From: Coffea arabica
Lineage: Eukaryota > Streptophyta > Magnoliopsida > Gentianales > Rubiaceae
Assembly: GCF_036785885.1 (NCBI RefSeq)
Contig: NC_092314.1
Span: forward strand, 17,257,638-17,321,637
Length of the DNA: 64,000 bases
Reading direction: 5' to 3'
The notes beneath the pieces were generated by a model. It was not told where the DNA came from, ran no database searches, and saw only the letters and a program-made list of their open reading frames with translations. The stretch's first letter is position 1. Every line of letters starts with the position of its first letter. Made by a program: the position numbers and the translations under genes. This document shows, in pieces, positions 22,301-33,699 of this stretch.

Positions 22301-24328
22301 TTTCATCAATCTGAAACCGACAAAATTCAAACCCATTTTAATTGACAAGAATCTCAACTATGATGCACAGTTCTGGAAAGCCGAACAGAGAAGATTTGGA
22401 TGAAGAAAACCGCAAAAGAAACTGACTCTAACTTTTGAAAACAAAAGACCGGACCTGGGGATCAACAAGAATCAACAACTCTGTGACCATGACATCAAGA
22501 TCTAACATCTAACCATTTCTAATGCTCTTTTAGTGAATCTTTTAGCCATTAAAACACAGATCTTGGAATCAAAAGAGATCACATAAGGAGGAACTAACAG
22601 ATGAAATATGCATTAACCGAGAAAAACCCATGCGATGGTTCACCAAACTTCATAGAAAGGGTTGAGTTGGCTAAATCAAGATGTATTTGTTACCTGCAAG
22701 TAGTTGGAGACTGAATCAACGTGGGGGAAACCAAGAACTTGCGTCTGAAACAATGGACACGGAGCAGGGAATTTCTTTTCGCAGCTTCGTAAGTCTGGTG
22801 GAGCAAACAAATTGAGGTCTTGTCCAAAGCTCCTTTCTTTTTCCAGTTTCTTGTTTCTTCCAGATTTCCTCTCTTTTTTCACAGCCCCGAAGCTCTCCCT
22901 TCTCTCTCTCACTCTCTCGTTTTCCAACTTTTTCTTGCCTTTTTCCTCTCCAGCCTCGAGCTTTTCTTTCTGGTTTTTCTCCCTTTTTGCAGCCGCCAAG
23001 AACCCCCCCTGTTCCTTTTCCCAGCCTTCCCAGGCTTTTTCTCAGCCGAAGCTCTCCCTCTAGCTCTCTGGTTTTTTCCTTCTTTCCAACTTTCCCGAAG
23101 CTCCTCCCTTTTTCTCCTTCGGTTTTTCCTTTTTTTTTTTCCTTTCCCCCAAAACCCTTGTTTTTTCTTCTGTCCTCTACCTCACTCTCTCAATGTTGCA
23201 GATTTTTCCTTGGTTTTTTTTCTCTCCTTTGCCCCTTGCATTTTCTTCACTTCGTTCCCTGTTTTTCCCCCAGCCCGTCGCTCCTCTTCTTTGTTTTTTC
23301 TAGCTTTTTCCATTCAGACTTTCTCCCCCCAAAATCCCCTGGTTCCTTTCCTCTCGGCCCTCTTTTCTTGCTCCCCTCAACCCTAGCCGCCAAAGCCTTC
23401 CTTTTTTTATTTTTTTGTTTTGTTTTTTTCTAATTTTTCTAAGCTTCCCAAGTGTCCTAACACCTCACCTTCTAGGTGTTGTGTTGTCAAAGAAATAAAG
23501 GGACATTTGTCCCTATTGCATCACAACGGATCTTCTGTCTCACACCCTGTGCCACTCTCTGTTTCACTTTTTATTAAATTGCTATTTTTCCTTCACAAAC
23601 ATCATGCTTCAATTCTTTTTTATTTTCTTATGATCCAATAACTATTAATTGAGTAAAAAATAAATACAACAGCTTCAAAAAACTAATATATAATAGAAAA
23701 TTAAAAAATACAGCAGAAAATTCATAAAAAATCTCATTTTTTATGTATTTTGATTTTTTGAGTTTGTTAAATTTTGTGTATTACTCAATTAATAGTTATT
23801 GAATCTTAAGGAAATAAAAAAGAATTAAAACATGATGTTTGTGAAGGAGAAATAGTAATATAATAAAAAATGGGACAGAGAGTGACACAGGGTGTGGGAC
23901 AGAAGATCCGTTGCGCTATTGCATGTGCTCTACTTGGCTACCATCCCCCTAGTACACTTGTCTTCTCATTTTTATTTATTTATTATATATTTTCTAAAAA
24001 TAATTTAGGTAACCAAGATAAATAAATAGATAAAAAAATGTTAATTCTTATTGCACAATTTTCATTTATCTTAAAGAAACTAAATCCAAAAGGGCTAAAG
24101 ACAAATTTTGAATTTTTGTGAGGATTTTTCCTTTTTAAAAATTTAATGCAAAAATACCTTAAAAATGAAAATGATACACTTAATTTATAAAAATAAACAA
24201 AATGAACATTAACTATCATCTATTCAATTAAAATAAGAATAAAATAAAACAAGACAAGAATAAAGCTAAAATTGAATTTAATAAGAAATAAAGCTAAAAA
24301 TCAAATAAATGAAATTTTGGCGTTTACA
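19303..24328 (+). mobile_element. Very long solo LTR (5026 bp), Tat/Ogre-like
   Basis: It begins TGTCGCGTCCCATTTTTT and ends GGCGTTTACA. A perfect 5 bp target-site duplication, gtcta, lies at 19298-19302 and 24329-24333. No reverse transcriptase, integrase or second LTR is found inside, so the whole block behaves as one LTR. LTRs near 5 kb with a TGTCGCG start are typical of plant Ogre-type (Tat clade) elements; the clade is inferred from length and ends. Inside are an A-rich central part, a 600 bp pyrimidine-rich stretch (22830-23430) and a nested MITE. The many small ORFs in it are not supported as genes. Confidence 0.87.
23522..23915. mobile_element. Foldback MITE (394 bp) nested in the long solo LTR, Mutator-type
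   Basis: The left arm starts cacaacggatcttctgtc, and the right arm in complement starts cgcaacggatcttctgtc. The arms pair for about 150 bp, so the single strand would form one long hairpin. A 9 bp target-site duplication, ctattgcat, lies at 23513-23521 and 23916-23924. It must be younger than the LTR it sits in. Confidence 0.88.
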
Positions 24329-24832
24329 GTCTAAAGTCTTTTCAGAAGGTTAAAAGGTGATCACGTTAATCTCTCTTGTTCTTGATTGTTTTTAATTCCT
24401 AAAAATAGTAATTATATTAATTGGACAGACATCTATTGTACAGATGTCAATTTGCTTTTTTTGGAATCTCTAATTGGAGCTCCATTCTCATACACCAACA
24501 CATCCTCTGATCTCACAAAACTAGATGACGAGTTTACATGTAAACTAACACTGTCCATCAAAGTAGAATATGTTTTTTTTTTTTTTACCTATCTAATGAA
24601 ATGTATTTTCTATAAGTGTACTCTATATATTAAGCCACAATCGCTATTCATTATGTTCAGCTGAGGATGCCTACACTTTTTCTTTATACTTGGCTGGAGC
24701 GATTTCCACAGTTCAAGACTCGTGATTTCTACATATTAGAAGAGTTATGCACGTAATTTAAGGCCTACTCCTAATTATTATTCTCTCTTTTTCCTTTCTC
24801 AAGTTTTGTTTCTTCCTAAAGCTAGGGGTGTG

Positions 24833-25404
24833 AATCAAAATCGAAATCGGTAATTCGGAACTTTGAAATCGAAATTTTTTGGAATTTTAGTATCAGAATT
24901 TTCAACCGATTTTGATTTCGAATTTACTAATTCCAAATTCGAATTCGTTCCGAATTCAAATCGGAATTCGGTAAATTCCGATTTCACCGAATTCATGAAT
25001 ATAAAAATGATTATTGTTATTATATAAATATTGTCTTACATATATATAAAAAAATATTATATATATGTGTGAAAACGAAATTGAAATCAAAATAGGAATT
25101 TCGATTTCACCGAATTCATGAATATAAAAATTATTATAATATAAATGTTATATTATATATATATATGAAAAACAGATTTGAAAATGAAATAGGAATTTCG
25201 AATTCCGATTTCGATTTCGATTTTGAATTGTGAATTCGAAATCGAAATTTCCGATTTGAAAAATCTCATTACCGAATTCGACCCGAATTCGACTAATTCG
25301 AAATCGGATATTCTGATTTTCATTCCGAATTACTGAATTCGAAATTCTGAATTCAATTCGAATTCGGTCAGCAAATCGAAATTTTTCGATTTTGCACACC
25401 CCTA
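24833..25404. mobile_element. hAT-type MITE (572 bp) in an SCPL intron
   Basis: It starts TAGGGGTGTGAATCAAAA and ends TTTTGCACACCCCTA, inverted ends typical of non-autonomous hAT elements. A perfect 8 bp target-site duplication, cctaaagc, lies at 24825-24832 and 25405-25412, the hAT length. The interior is made of many GAATTCGAAATCGG-like words on both strands, and no coding sequence is seen. Confidence 0.92.
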
Positions 25405-28400
25405 CCTAAAGCCATATAATAGTCTCTTTTTGTTTCTCTTTCTATCACGAGATCATTTGCCTATCCTGCAGGTCACCATGTGGCTCAATTGGCAGACCTT
25501 GTCTATGACCGAAATAAGGATGCAAGAAACTATTCACATATCAATATTAAAGGTTTTATTGTGAGTTAGCTCATGTACTGATAGACTATAGCTACTAACA
25601 AACATGCTAAGAAAACATTATGGACTTCTTTTATTGACACAAAAATCAGAAATGGAATGTTAGGAATCAACAAATAATAGCTCAACTAAAATTCTCATTC
25701 TAACTACAAATAGAATGACACTAGCTCGCTGCTTTGCTCTCTAACTGTCATATACAAGAAAAGGAAGAAAATCTTGTCCTTAACTAATATATCAAGGGGC
25801 AAACATTTTAAGCACTAAGATTGATATCACATATTATCAAGGAACATTACAATGTCCTACAAGAAAATGACTTTGAGTGATAAGATTTGCAGTGACAGCA
25901 ATAATCTTGTTACTATATATGCCCTTCTAGTGATGACATTTAAAGTCACCACAGATGAGATCAAGTAGGCTCATGGTTAGTGACAACATTGATTTGTCAC
26001 TTCTTTCTTGTCATAAAAAGCTTGGCGCAAGCTAGCAGGAAATTTTTCTTTGACGATTTCAGAAACTAATGTCACTATACACTAGATAGTATTGACAACA
26101 AGTTTTCTTGTTACTTGTCATCTACCCAATTGGTGCTTGGTGAAAACTTTGGATTGTCACAAAATACACTCTTCAATAAATATACTTTTTAGAAAATAAG
26201 TTTAATCCGTAAAAGTTTACCAAAGCATATTTTAGATGCCTCCTTTTCTAGTTTTTGTTTTGAATTTCTCAGGCCAAATTTTCTTCAAGATTATTTTATT
26301 TGTTAATGTTCACTACTAATTCTATTAGCATACTTTTATTAATTTTCCCTTCTACTACATAAATTACAATAATCATAAAATGACACCCTAATAATTACTC
26401 TTTTTGGCCCATAAAATTCTACTAATACTACTATGACATCCTAATAATACACTTAATACCTCATTAAGTTCTACTAATTCCTTTTTTTTAAGTTCTACTA
26501 ATTGTTTTTTTTTTTTTGAAGTTCTAATGATCCTACCAGAGCACTCTACAATTATAATGTAAGCCCTCTTAATTCTTGTTATTACTATAAAAGACAACAT
26601 ATACCTATATAACTCTACATATATTGTTTTTAATTTTTTTAAATATTTTCTTAATTTATGTGCAAATAGCATATCATTCTATAAGATTTCAATTTAGGCC
26701 CCAGTATTAACATCTTTGTAAATTTTTAATTTGACTTGAATATGAGATAAAATAAAATTAAAAAAGCGCGTAACATAAAGTAAATATGATACAATTAAAA
26801 GGGTGGATTTCACAAAAGGGGTGAGTACAATAAAGTAAATTCTAACGTCAAATTGAACAGTCGAGAAGCATAAATGCCTTTGAAAAGGTATGGCTTCTCT
26901 TTCTCATGATAGAGTAAAAGTTCTTTTCCCTTTTGTTTTTGTTTAGTTTCTTTCCTATGCTTGCCTTTGATTTAGTTAAGTTCCATTGTAAGTTTTTTAT
27001 CTTTTTGTGTTTGCATGGGTTGAATGTAATATGATGAAGCATGTTATGGGAAATCTGAGGAGCAAGAGATTACCATTTGAATTTAATAGGATGAAGGAAT
27101 TTAAGGTAATTTGCATACGTATCTAGTTACGCTTAATTGCTATCCAAGTGGTTGTTCCGTAAATTGGGTGATTGTATCTATGAATTAATGTGCAATTAAA
27201 GGTTAATTGGAAGATAGAAATGGCAAGAAAACAATGAGTAAAGAAGTTACAGAGTTGTCTAATTAATACAGTGGGCAATGTATAAATGAATTTATACACT
27301 GTTTGATTGATGATATGACTCCAAAATTGGTAATAGGGCTAATGTTTAATAAGCATGTAACTAAGTGGAAGATTGACAATCTTTTTATTTGCAAAGTTTA
27401 AGGCATGTTTTCCCAATCCTAATTGATGTAATGTTTTTACTGTGTAAGCCTAGAGCATTTGGGCAGAAGGGCACTCTAACTCCATGTATCCATAAGGAGG
27501 TAATTCTTCTCAATTAACTTATACATTTATTTAAAGCGACTAGTCAAATTTTATTTTTTTCTGACTAATTATACCATAAGATCAACTTAGCTGACATGAG
27601 ACTTCGACAGCTACTTATTCATTATACTCGAGGATTGTGTAAATTCTAGACTAAAGAAATTATTGACCTTAATATTAAATGTATGCTTAAAGTTTTTCGC
27701 TGTCATATATGCTTGTTTAGATACCTTACTCTTTGTGTTTGTAATTAAAAAAATTGATGGTGGCAGGATATTATTGTTATTTTTGCTAAGTTTTTTATCT
27801 TTGATTAGTCTTTACAGTCCATACAACATTATAGGCTCTACACTTGAACAGATTGTGCTCGTTGAATAACATGCTACTTGCTAATATTTTCATTTTTTGA
27901 GTGAAATTTTGTTTATAAAACATATCATAATTGACTTGTGCTCAAATTGATTAAACTCCCTCTTGAATCTTACTTGATTTGAATTTTGAAAAGATTCTTC
28001 TGATTTATTTGTATTGTTGGCATGAGACTTCAATTTAAGCATTTTTTTGTATTTGGAATTCTTGTGAATAAGCATGTAGTTATCTTGGTGTCTGAAAGAT
28101 GATATTTTTCGATTCACTTTTGTTACTTTTTAAGAATATGGTTCTTAAACGTTGGATACATTTAAAATTTAGTGCAATGAGAAAATTCAAATTTTCCTAC
28201 TTTTTTTTTCTAGGAGAACCAAGCAATCTTTTTTTTTTTTTTTTCAAATCGGCTAAACCCTATCCATGGGATAGGGATGTCACCCCTAATTTATTGATTA
28301 AATAAAACAAGTACAATGAATTCGAGGGCCAATCCTGACCTCAATATCATAAATTTAAGCTTTGTCTACTACCGCCCTTACAGAAGGAACACCTCTAGCA

Positions 28401-28566
28401 TCTAAAATCATCGCACCTCTAACAGTCGAAGAAAGACTGGAAACATCCTCAAAAACTCTGTTAGAATGTAAATGGAGAGAAGCTAATTTATCGGCAGCAG
28501 AGGTAGCCTCGCAAAAAATATGCCCCACGAAGACCCAAAAATACGACAATTACCTCCTTATTTTCC

Positions 28567-29442
28567 TTAACACCACACACAATCGCATTTAGCTAATTTT
28601 CCTGAAAATAGCAAACTAGTAAGCACCTGGGAATCCACCTCAACCAGCGAAGGCCAAACCCTTCTCTCTTTACGTAATTGTCGGTCATGCAACAATGAAT
28701 AAGCTTCCGCCAAAACTACAACACACTCACCAAACTCCCTATAGTACGCAAACACCACTTTTCCATCATGAGTCCTAACGAAACCTCCACCGGAAGCACT
28801 CCCATTAAGAACACTTGTATCAGAGTTGAGTTTGACTTGTCCCAGCGGATTTTTCACCCAAGCAATTCCCACATGACGAATCTTCTGAGTAGATATGGTA
28901 GCAAAACGAACTATCTCACTATCCCTATCCCCTTTAAAATGTTTTACCTTAAACACTCTCGAAACTCCAAATAACTCCATAAACTGATTCACCTGGCGTA
29001 TAATATTCGATGCTTGACAGGAACTATCCCTAAAATGAGCATTATTCCTTTCTAACCACAAAAACCAGCGAATGACCACTAGAAAGAATGCCCATACATG
29101 CTCTTTAGATGCCAGAGGATTAGAGTAAAACCACAATAAAAAAAAATTGAAGACAAGCTCCCACAACCATCCATGACCACCCCGAATCTTCTAGCAAAAT
29201 GAGACCAAGCCTCTGCTGCTACTAGTCCCAATAAGAAGAAAAACACAATTGCCTCTTCTGCATTGTAACAACAATGGCATCTGGATGGAAGGTAAACACC
29301 ATGTTGTTGAAGAATAGTATCCAAAGGCAAATAATTCGGTATCAACCTCCAAGCGAAAAATGATAGCTTTACTGGAATCACAGAAGACCATAGTAACGAG
29401 TCCACCAGTGAAATGTTCCTCCTTCGTCATAGGCAATCCCAT
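28567..29442 (-). pseudogene. LINE zinc-finger (zf-RVT) and RNase H-like C-terminal region
   Basis: Two overlapping frames on the - strand. The piece at 29079-29405 has the plant zf-RVT pattern (VIPVKLSFFAWRL, RCHCCYNAEEA). The piece at 28567-29166 has an RNase H-like RVT_3 domain (GIAWVKNPLGQVKLNSDTS, then ASGGGFVRTHDGKVVFAYY). These domains normally follow RT in plant L1-type LINEs. The frames are joined by a frameshift. The end of the RNase H domain is lost in the 28340-28566 region. Confidence 0.82.
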
Positions 29443-29899
29443 GCAGAAGAAGATGTAAAATAACCTGAACTAGATGGAAGCCACACGAATTCATCCTTCA
29501 TGGAGCTTTCAAAGTAAACATTTTTTATTACCCGAACTACATGTAAAAGGACCCAGCGTAAGAGTCTTTCCTCATTCCAAGAATCCCCATCATAAAATTC
29601 CAAAACCAGGAAGTGTGGTGGCTGATCCTGTCCAAAACTGATGCCAACAGCTCATCAAACAACTATCTATCCCACCAAAAGTCCACTATACCCTCACATG
29701 GCACCCATCTTATATTAGCTTCCTCTGTACCTCCTCTAACCATTGCCAAGTAGTCAAAGGACGATCTTGGGACACGAACGTCAGATGCTGGCCTTTAATA
29801 TACTTTTCATGCATAAAAGATGCCTAGAAGGAATTATTGCAGCGTAGTCGCCACCACAACCTACACACAAATGATTTGGCCATACCACCAAAAGAGCGA

Positions 29900-30880
29900 A
29901 ACCCAAGGCCCCCTTCCTCCAATGGAATGCATAAACTGCCCCAAGTAGACCAATGAATTCTACGATTTTCTACCCTGTGATCCTATAAGAAAGAATTGCA
30001 CAACCTACCCAACTTGAGTAGAACAGCCTTTGGTGGGTTCAATACTTGTAACAAATACACCGAATGGATGCCAACACATGATGTAACAATATCAACTTCC
30101 CTCCCATAGACAACATCCTTGTACTCCAATTTAATAACTTGCCATGCATCTTTGCCACCACCACATCAAATAATACACTTCTCGGTCGACCTCTATAAAT
30201 TGGAGCACCCAAATATGTAAACGGAAACTCTTGCAGCCGAAACCCCAACATAGATGAAACAGGATGCCTGTGTTCATCCGTTACATGCAAAGAAATAAAA
30301 AAGGAACTCTTTTGAACATTGACTTTCTATCCTGAATATGCCTTATAACGGTCCAAGAACCACTTGATCGTTGCTAAACAATCGGGTGAGGCTCTTGTAA
30401 AAACCAAAATATCATCTACCAATGCCAAATAAGGGACCCGTGACTCTGCAGAAACATAGAAACGCCGGCTATCCTATAAGAATAAACGATGCAAGCCTTT
30501 CCCTAAAAATTCAGCAGCCAGGACAAACAACAAAGGAGACAACGGATCGCCTGGCCTAACTCCCCTAGATGACTTGAAAATCCCCAATGGCTCACCGTTA
30601 AGCAACACTGTAAACCAGTTATTGGAAACAACCCTAAAAAACAAGTCAACCGCCATTTCCTAAAAGCCAAAATTCCTTAACATGAATAGCAAAAAAGACC
30701 ACTCCACCTGATCTTACGCCTTCTTCATATCCAATTTTAATATGAGATTAGGATGCACAAGCCTCCGATCCAAATCTTGACACAACTCTGGAGCAATCAA
30801 AATATTATCAACTATCTCTCTTCCTGGAACAAACCCTGTTTGCAATGCAGACACCAGCCGAGGCAATACCTTACCTAATT
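29900..30880 (-). pseudogene. LINE reverse transcriptase fragment
   Basis: Reading from 30880 downward on the - strand in changing frames, LINE RT blocks appear in order: a GREIVDNILIAPEL-like region, [22 protein letters not shown] (30474-30656, motif B), a motif C region where the usual A/YADD reads LVDD, and FTYLGAPIYRG...MLSMGGKLILL (30039-30290). This enzyme would copy LINE RNA at the nicked target. The fingers and endonuclease parts are missing because of 5' truncation. Stops separate the pieces. Confidence 0.87.
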
Positions 30881-31042
30881 GATTCGAAAATTTTCCTACT
30901 TGGCTGGTCCTAATACAACTAGAATTAAGTGAGGCATAAATATTTGGGACAAAATTTCAAAAAACTTGGCAGTTTGTTTACTTTTAGCAAGAGATGAAAA
31001 TTGCAGTACTATGGTATTAATGATCACGAAGAGATGAAAAAA

Positions 31043-31088
31043 AGATCAGCTTTTTGTCCGGAACAAGATCAGCTTTTTGTCCTGAATG
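31043..31088. repeat. 23 bp tandem pair
   Basis: Two units of agatcagctttttgtcc plus six bases, at 31043-31065 and 31066-31088, just before the LTR-like block at 31128. Confidence 0.88.
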
Positions 31089-31127
31089 CGATGCGGATGG
31101 CTTTTGGTTTGAAGACATAGTTACTTT

Positions 31128-32801
31128 TGTGATGACCCCAAGCACATTAAGACGAACCAAAGGATTTAGCAGATCGTCTGCCCAACTCTTGTGGGGACTC
31201 AATCACTAATTTACTCACAAACCGTGGTTACAAGCGTAACCACCTCAAAGGCAAGAATCGCATCTCCAAATAACAATAACAAGAACCATTCTTCAATAAA
31301 TACATGAGACAGTGATCACTTCAATGTTAACGTACATCACTAGTTCAAAATTTCAAAGTCATGTTTTCAAACTTAAACAAAACTAAAGATTGATACTAAT
31401 ATACAAAAGTAAAAGATTAGATAAAACTTGACCCTTCTCAATCAATTGCTCAAATTCTCACTCCCGGTAAGGAAAGCAAACTAAAAGAGTGAGATTTCAC
31501 CCAATAAAATTCCAAAAAGGTCATGCAATTAATAATATAATACACAAGCACCAAAGCATGTAAACCACCACAAGATAGAGCAAATACACTTCAATTAAAT
31601 AATAACACATTCATTTAAAAGGATACGGGGCTCTCATGAACTTGTTCAAGTAGTTTGATCAAGATTCAAGATGTCCGTTGACACTCCGTCAACTTTATTC
31701 CATAATACTATCAAACAATTTCCCCCATCACGTCATTCTCCAACCACTGTTCAATCCCCTACCGGGCCCGCACGTCAAACTCAAGAAGGGTAATACTCGA
31801 GTATATTGGTTCTAGATCAAATTCAAGAACTCAAGTACAGGTTCCAATTTAAGTTCAAGTTCAAGAGCTCAAGTGCAAGTTCAAGTTCAAGTCCAAGCGA
31901 CAAAACCCATGGTTCAATGATCTCATTGACCAAGCCCTTGTCGGCTCGACTCGACCAGACCAATGAGTCAATGGAGTTTGGGGCTCCCAAGCATGCAATG
32001 AAGTCATTGGAATAACAACCCAAACGACTATCAAGTCAAACACAAGTAAAACAACTCATTTAATACAAATATCAAGAATCTAGCCATGAAGGGTCGAGTA
32101 TGAGAAGGTACGTCCTCGCCCAGGCAATATCAATTCAAGGGCAAGTATCTCAACCAAGCAAACATGTCATTCAAGTAAGAAAACATGACACATAAACACT
32201 TTACAAGCACTTAGAACACTCATCCCTTAAAGTAAAGTTATCAAGTAAATAAAGTACAATAAAGTCCACTACTCCAAACCACACATTTAAACAAAACTAC
32301 TTCCAAGTTCCAACTAAGAAATCTCATGTTTTCAGATTTTCTCACTCACAAACTCTACCCAAAAAGCATGGTTTCTTGTTCAATTCAAGCAGAAAATTCA
32401 TGTACATGTTAGGTCAATGATTCAAGTAAAAGGTAGTGCGAAAATATCTCATTTTCATCCACCGATTAGTGTTTAAAACTGCCCAAAACAGTTTTGTTTC
32501 TCAGCTAGAAATCCAGCACTTAAAACAAGGAAAAGTGAGGTTTTTCACCTCTTAGACTTATTCGCCCAAATCTATCATCCATATTAACGTTAAAGTATAA
32601 TCAAGCCATTATTATAACAATTTCACCCCACAACTTCAAGAGATCTCTTATTTATCTCTCTTTCCATTATATTTGCCCAATACTCCAGAATTTTTTTTAG
32701 TTATTTTATAATAAGGAGAGATGATTTCTTTCAAATGGTTAATTTCACTTCAAATTATTGCACTAATATTAATTTACATGACAAAATTTGAGTTCCTAAC
32801 A
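31128..32801 (-). mobile_element. LTR-like block (1674 bp) on the - strand, same superfamily as 6656-9128
   Basis: On the + strand it starts TGTGATGACCCC and ends TTTGAGTTCCTAACA. In complement it therefore starts TGTTAGGAACTC and ends GGGGTCATCACA, like the solo LTR at 6656-9128. The region after the start shares the string cgtctgcccaactctt with the comparable part of that family. No target-site duplication was found. It contains a TTCAAG-rich stretch at 31821-31897. It is either a degraded solo LTR or part of a broken element. Confidence 0.55.
31821..31897. repeat. TTCAAG-rich hexamer stretch
   Basis: About ten imperfect copies of ttcaag/ctcaag in 77 bp, within the LTR-like block. Confidence 0.75.
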
Positions 32802-32859
32802 GTTAAAAAATTCATCAGAGGGCAAATACAGAATAACAATTGCTATAGTGTATACATAT

Positions 32860-33172
32860 TTTAAATCAAATTGTGACAAGAGAAACTTGTCACTAACTAG
32901 TTCCATTATTATCAGTGACAACAACAACCAAGTTGTCAAAGAAAGGGGAATTATTATTGATAACATCTAGATAGTCGTCGCTGATGTAGTTTGGCGCGAT
33001 GTGGCGGGAGTCCAACTGTGACGACAATTAAAGGTCATCACTAATGCCTTTGCTCCTTTCAGTCAATTGTGACAACTTTTTTTATTGTGGCTAATAGGCC
33101 CCATTTTGTGATGACGACTAATTTTCGTCACTAGGAAATGTTGTAACTCAACCAAATTTCTTGTAGTGAGAA
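32860..33172. mobile_element. Second CACTA-type terminus with subterminal repeats
   Basis: It ends ATTTCTTGTAGTG, the exact complement of CACTACAAGAAAT, the plant CACTA end. Inward it carries many GTGACAA/GTCGTCAC words. No matching left end was found nearby, so this is either a one-ended remnant or a separate element from the one at 25855-37124. Confidence 0.6.
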
Positions 33173-33186
33173 AAGCTGCACAAAAC

Positions 33187-33187
<1 letters not shown>

Positions 33188-33232
<45 letters not shown>
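33188..33232. repeat. (CT)n microsatellite
   Basis: About 22 CT units with one interrupting T. A similar GA-rich leader occurs in the related LTR at 7110-7135. Confidence 0.95.
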
Positions 33233-33234
<2 letters not shown>

Positions 33235-33699
33235 AGCCAATTTGAGCAGAATTTCAGCCAAGAAAACAATGAGAAAATGGAGTTTAAACCACTTAAAGTC
33301 TATGATTTTGGTTAAAATCTAGCACATACTTGTAGTTTAAAGTCTTATAGAGTGTTTTGAGAAAGATTTAGCTTAAAATCATCATGAAAAATTTTTAATC
33401 CAAACTGAAATTTCTAGTCCCTTTTTTTGCCAGCAAGCAGAAATTTTTCCCAAATTTTTTTCCATCGTTTATCCAACTAATCACTCAATTTGTAACTAAA
33501 AATTTCTAACAAATCCACAAGACTTCATCCCCATCATGTTAATAGATATATATAACCATAAATCTTAACAAGTAAAGCCACCAAAGTTACATATAAACGT
33601 CCAAACCCTAAGTTGTCATCTCAAGAAGACAAGTATCAAATTCAAAATCAACAACTTGGGAAACTTCTAGAATTCACCACAAGATCTAGTCTTTAAACC
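33233..33699. other. Unassigned repeat-derived sequence
   Basis: AT-rich, with no gene supported. It lies between a CT microsatellite and an LTR-like block and may be leader sequence of a related LTR, which I could not confirm. Confidence 0.35.

Larger units (their letters stand above)
28203..30887 (-). mobile_element. 5'-truncated LINE (non-LTR retrotransposon)
   Basis: On the - strand, RT homology comes first and RNase H last, and the 3' end is a poly(A) (a T run at 28229-28244 on +, with a second T run at 28201-28209). A 14 bp target-site duplication, aaattttcctactt, lies at 28189-28202 and 30888-30901; its lower copy merges into the T run. Target-primed insertion with 5' truncation explains all this. 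The copy starts inside the RT domain, so it was dead on arrival, and it has since gathered stops and frameshifts. Confidence 0.92.

Noticed and set aside
22676-23433. Several long overlapping ORFs on both strands (up to 188 codons)
   Set aside because: They are a by-product of a pyrimidine-rich tract inside a solo LTR. The translations are low-complexity Phe/Ser/Pro/Leu (or Lys/Glu/Arg on the other strand) with no domain.
27663-27869. Hydrophobic 68-codon ORF (IYACLDTLLFVFVIKKI)
   Set aside because: AT-rich DNA gives Leu/Phe/Ile-rich reading frames by chance. There is no homologue, splice context or conserved motif.
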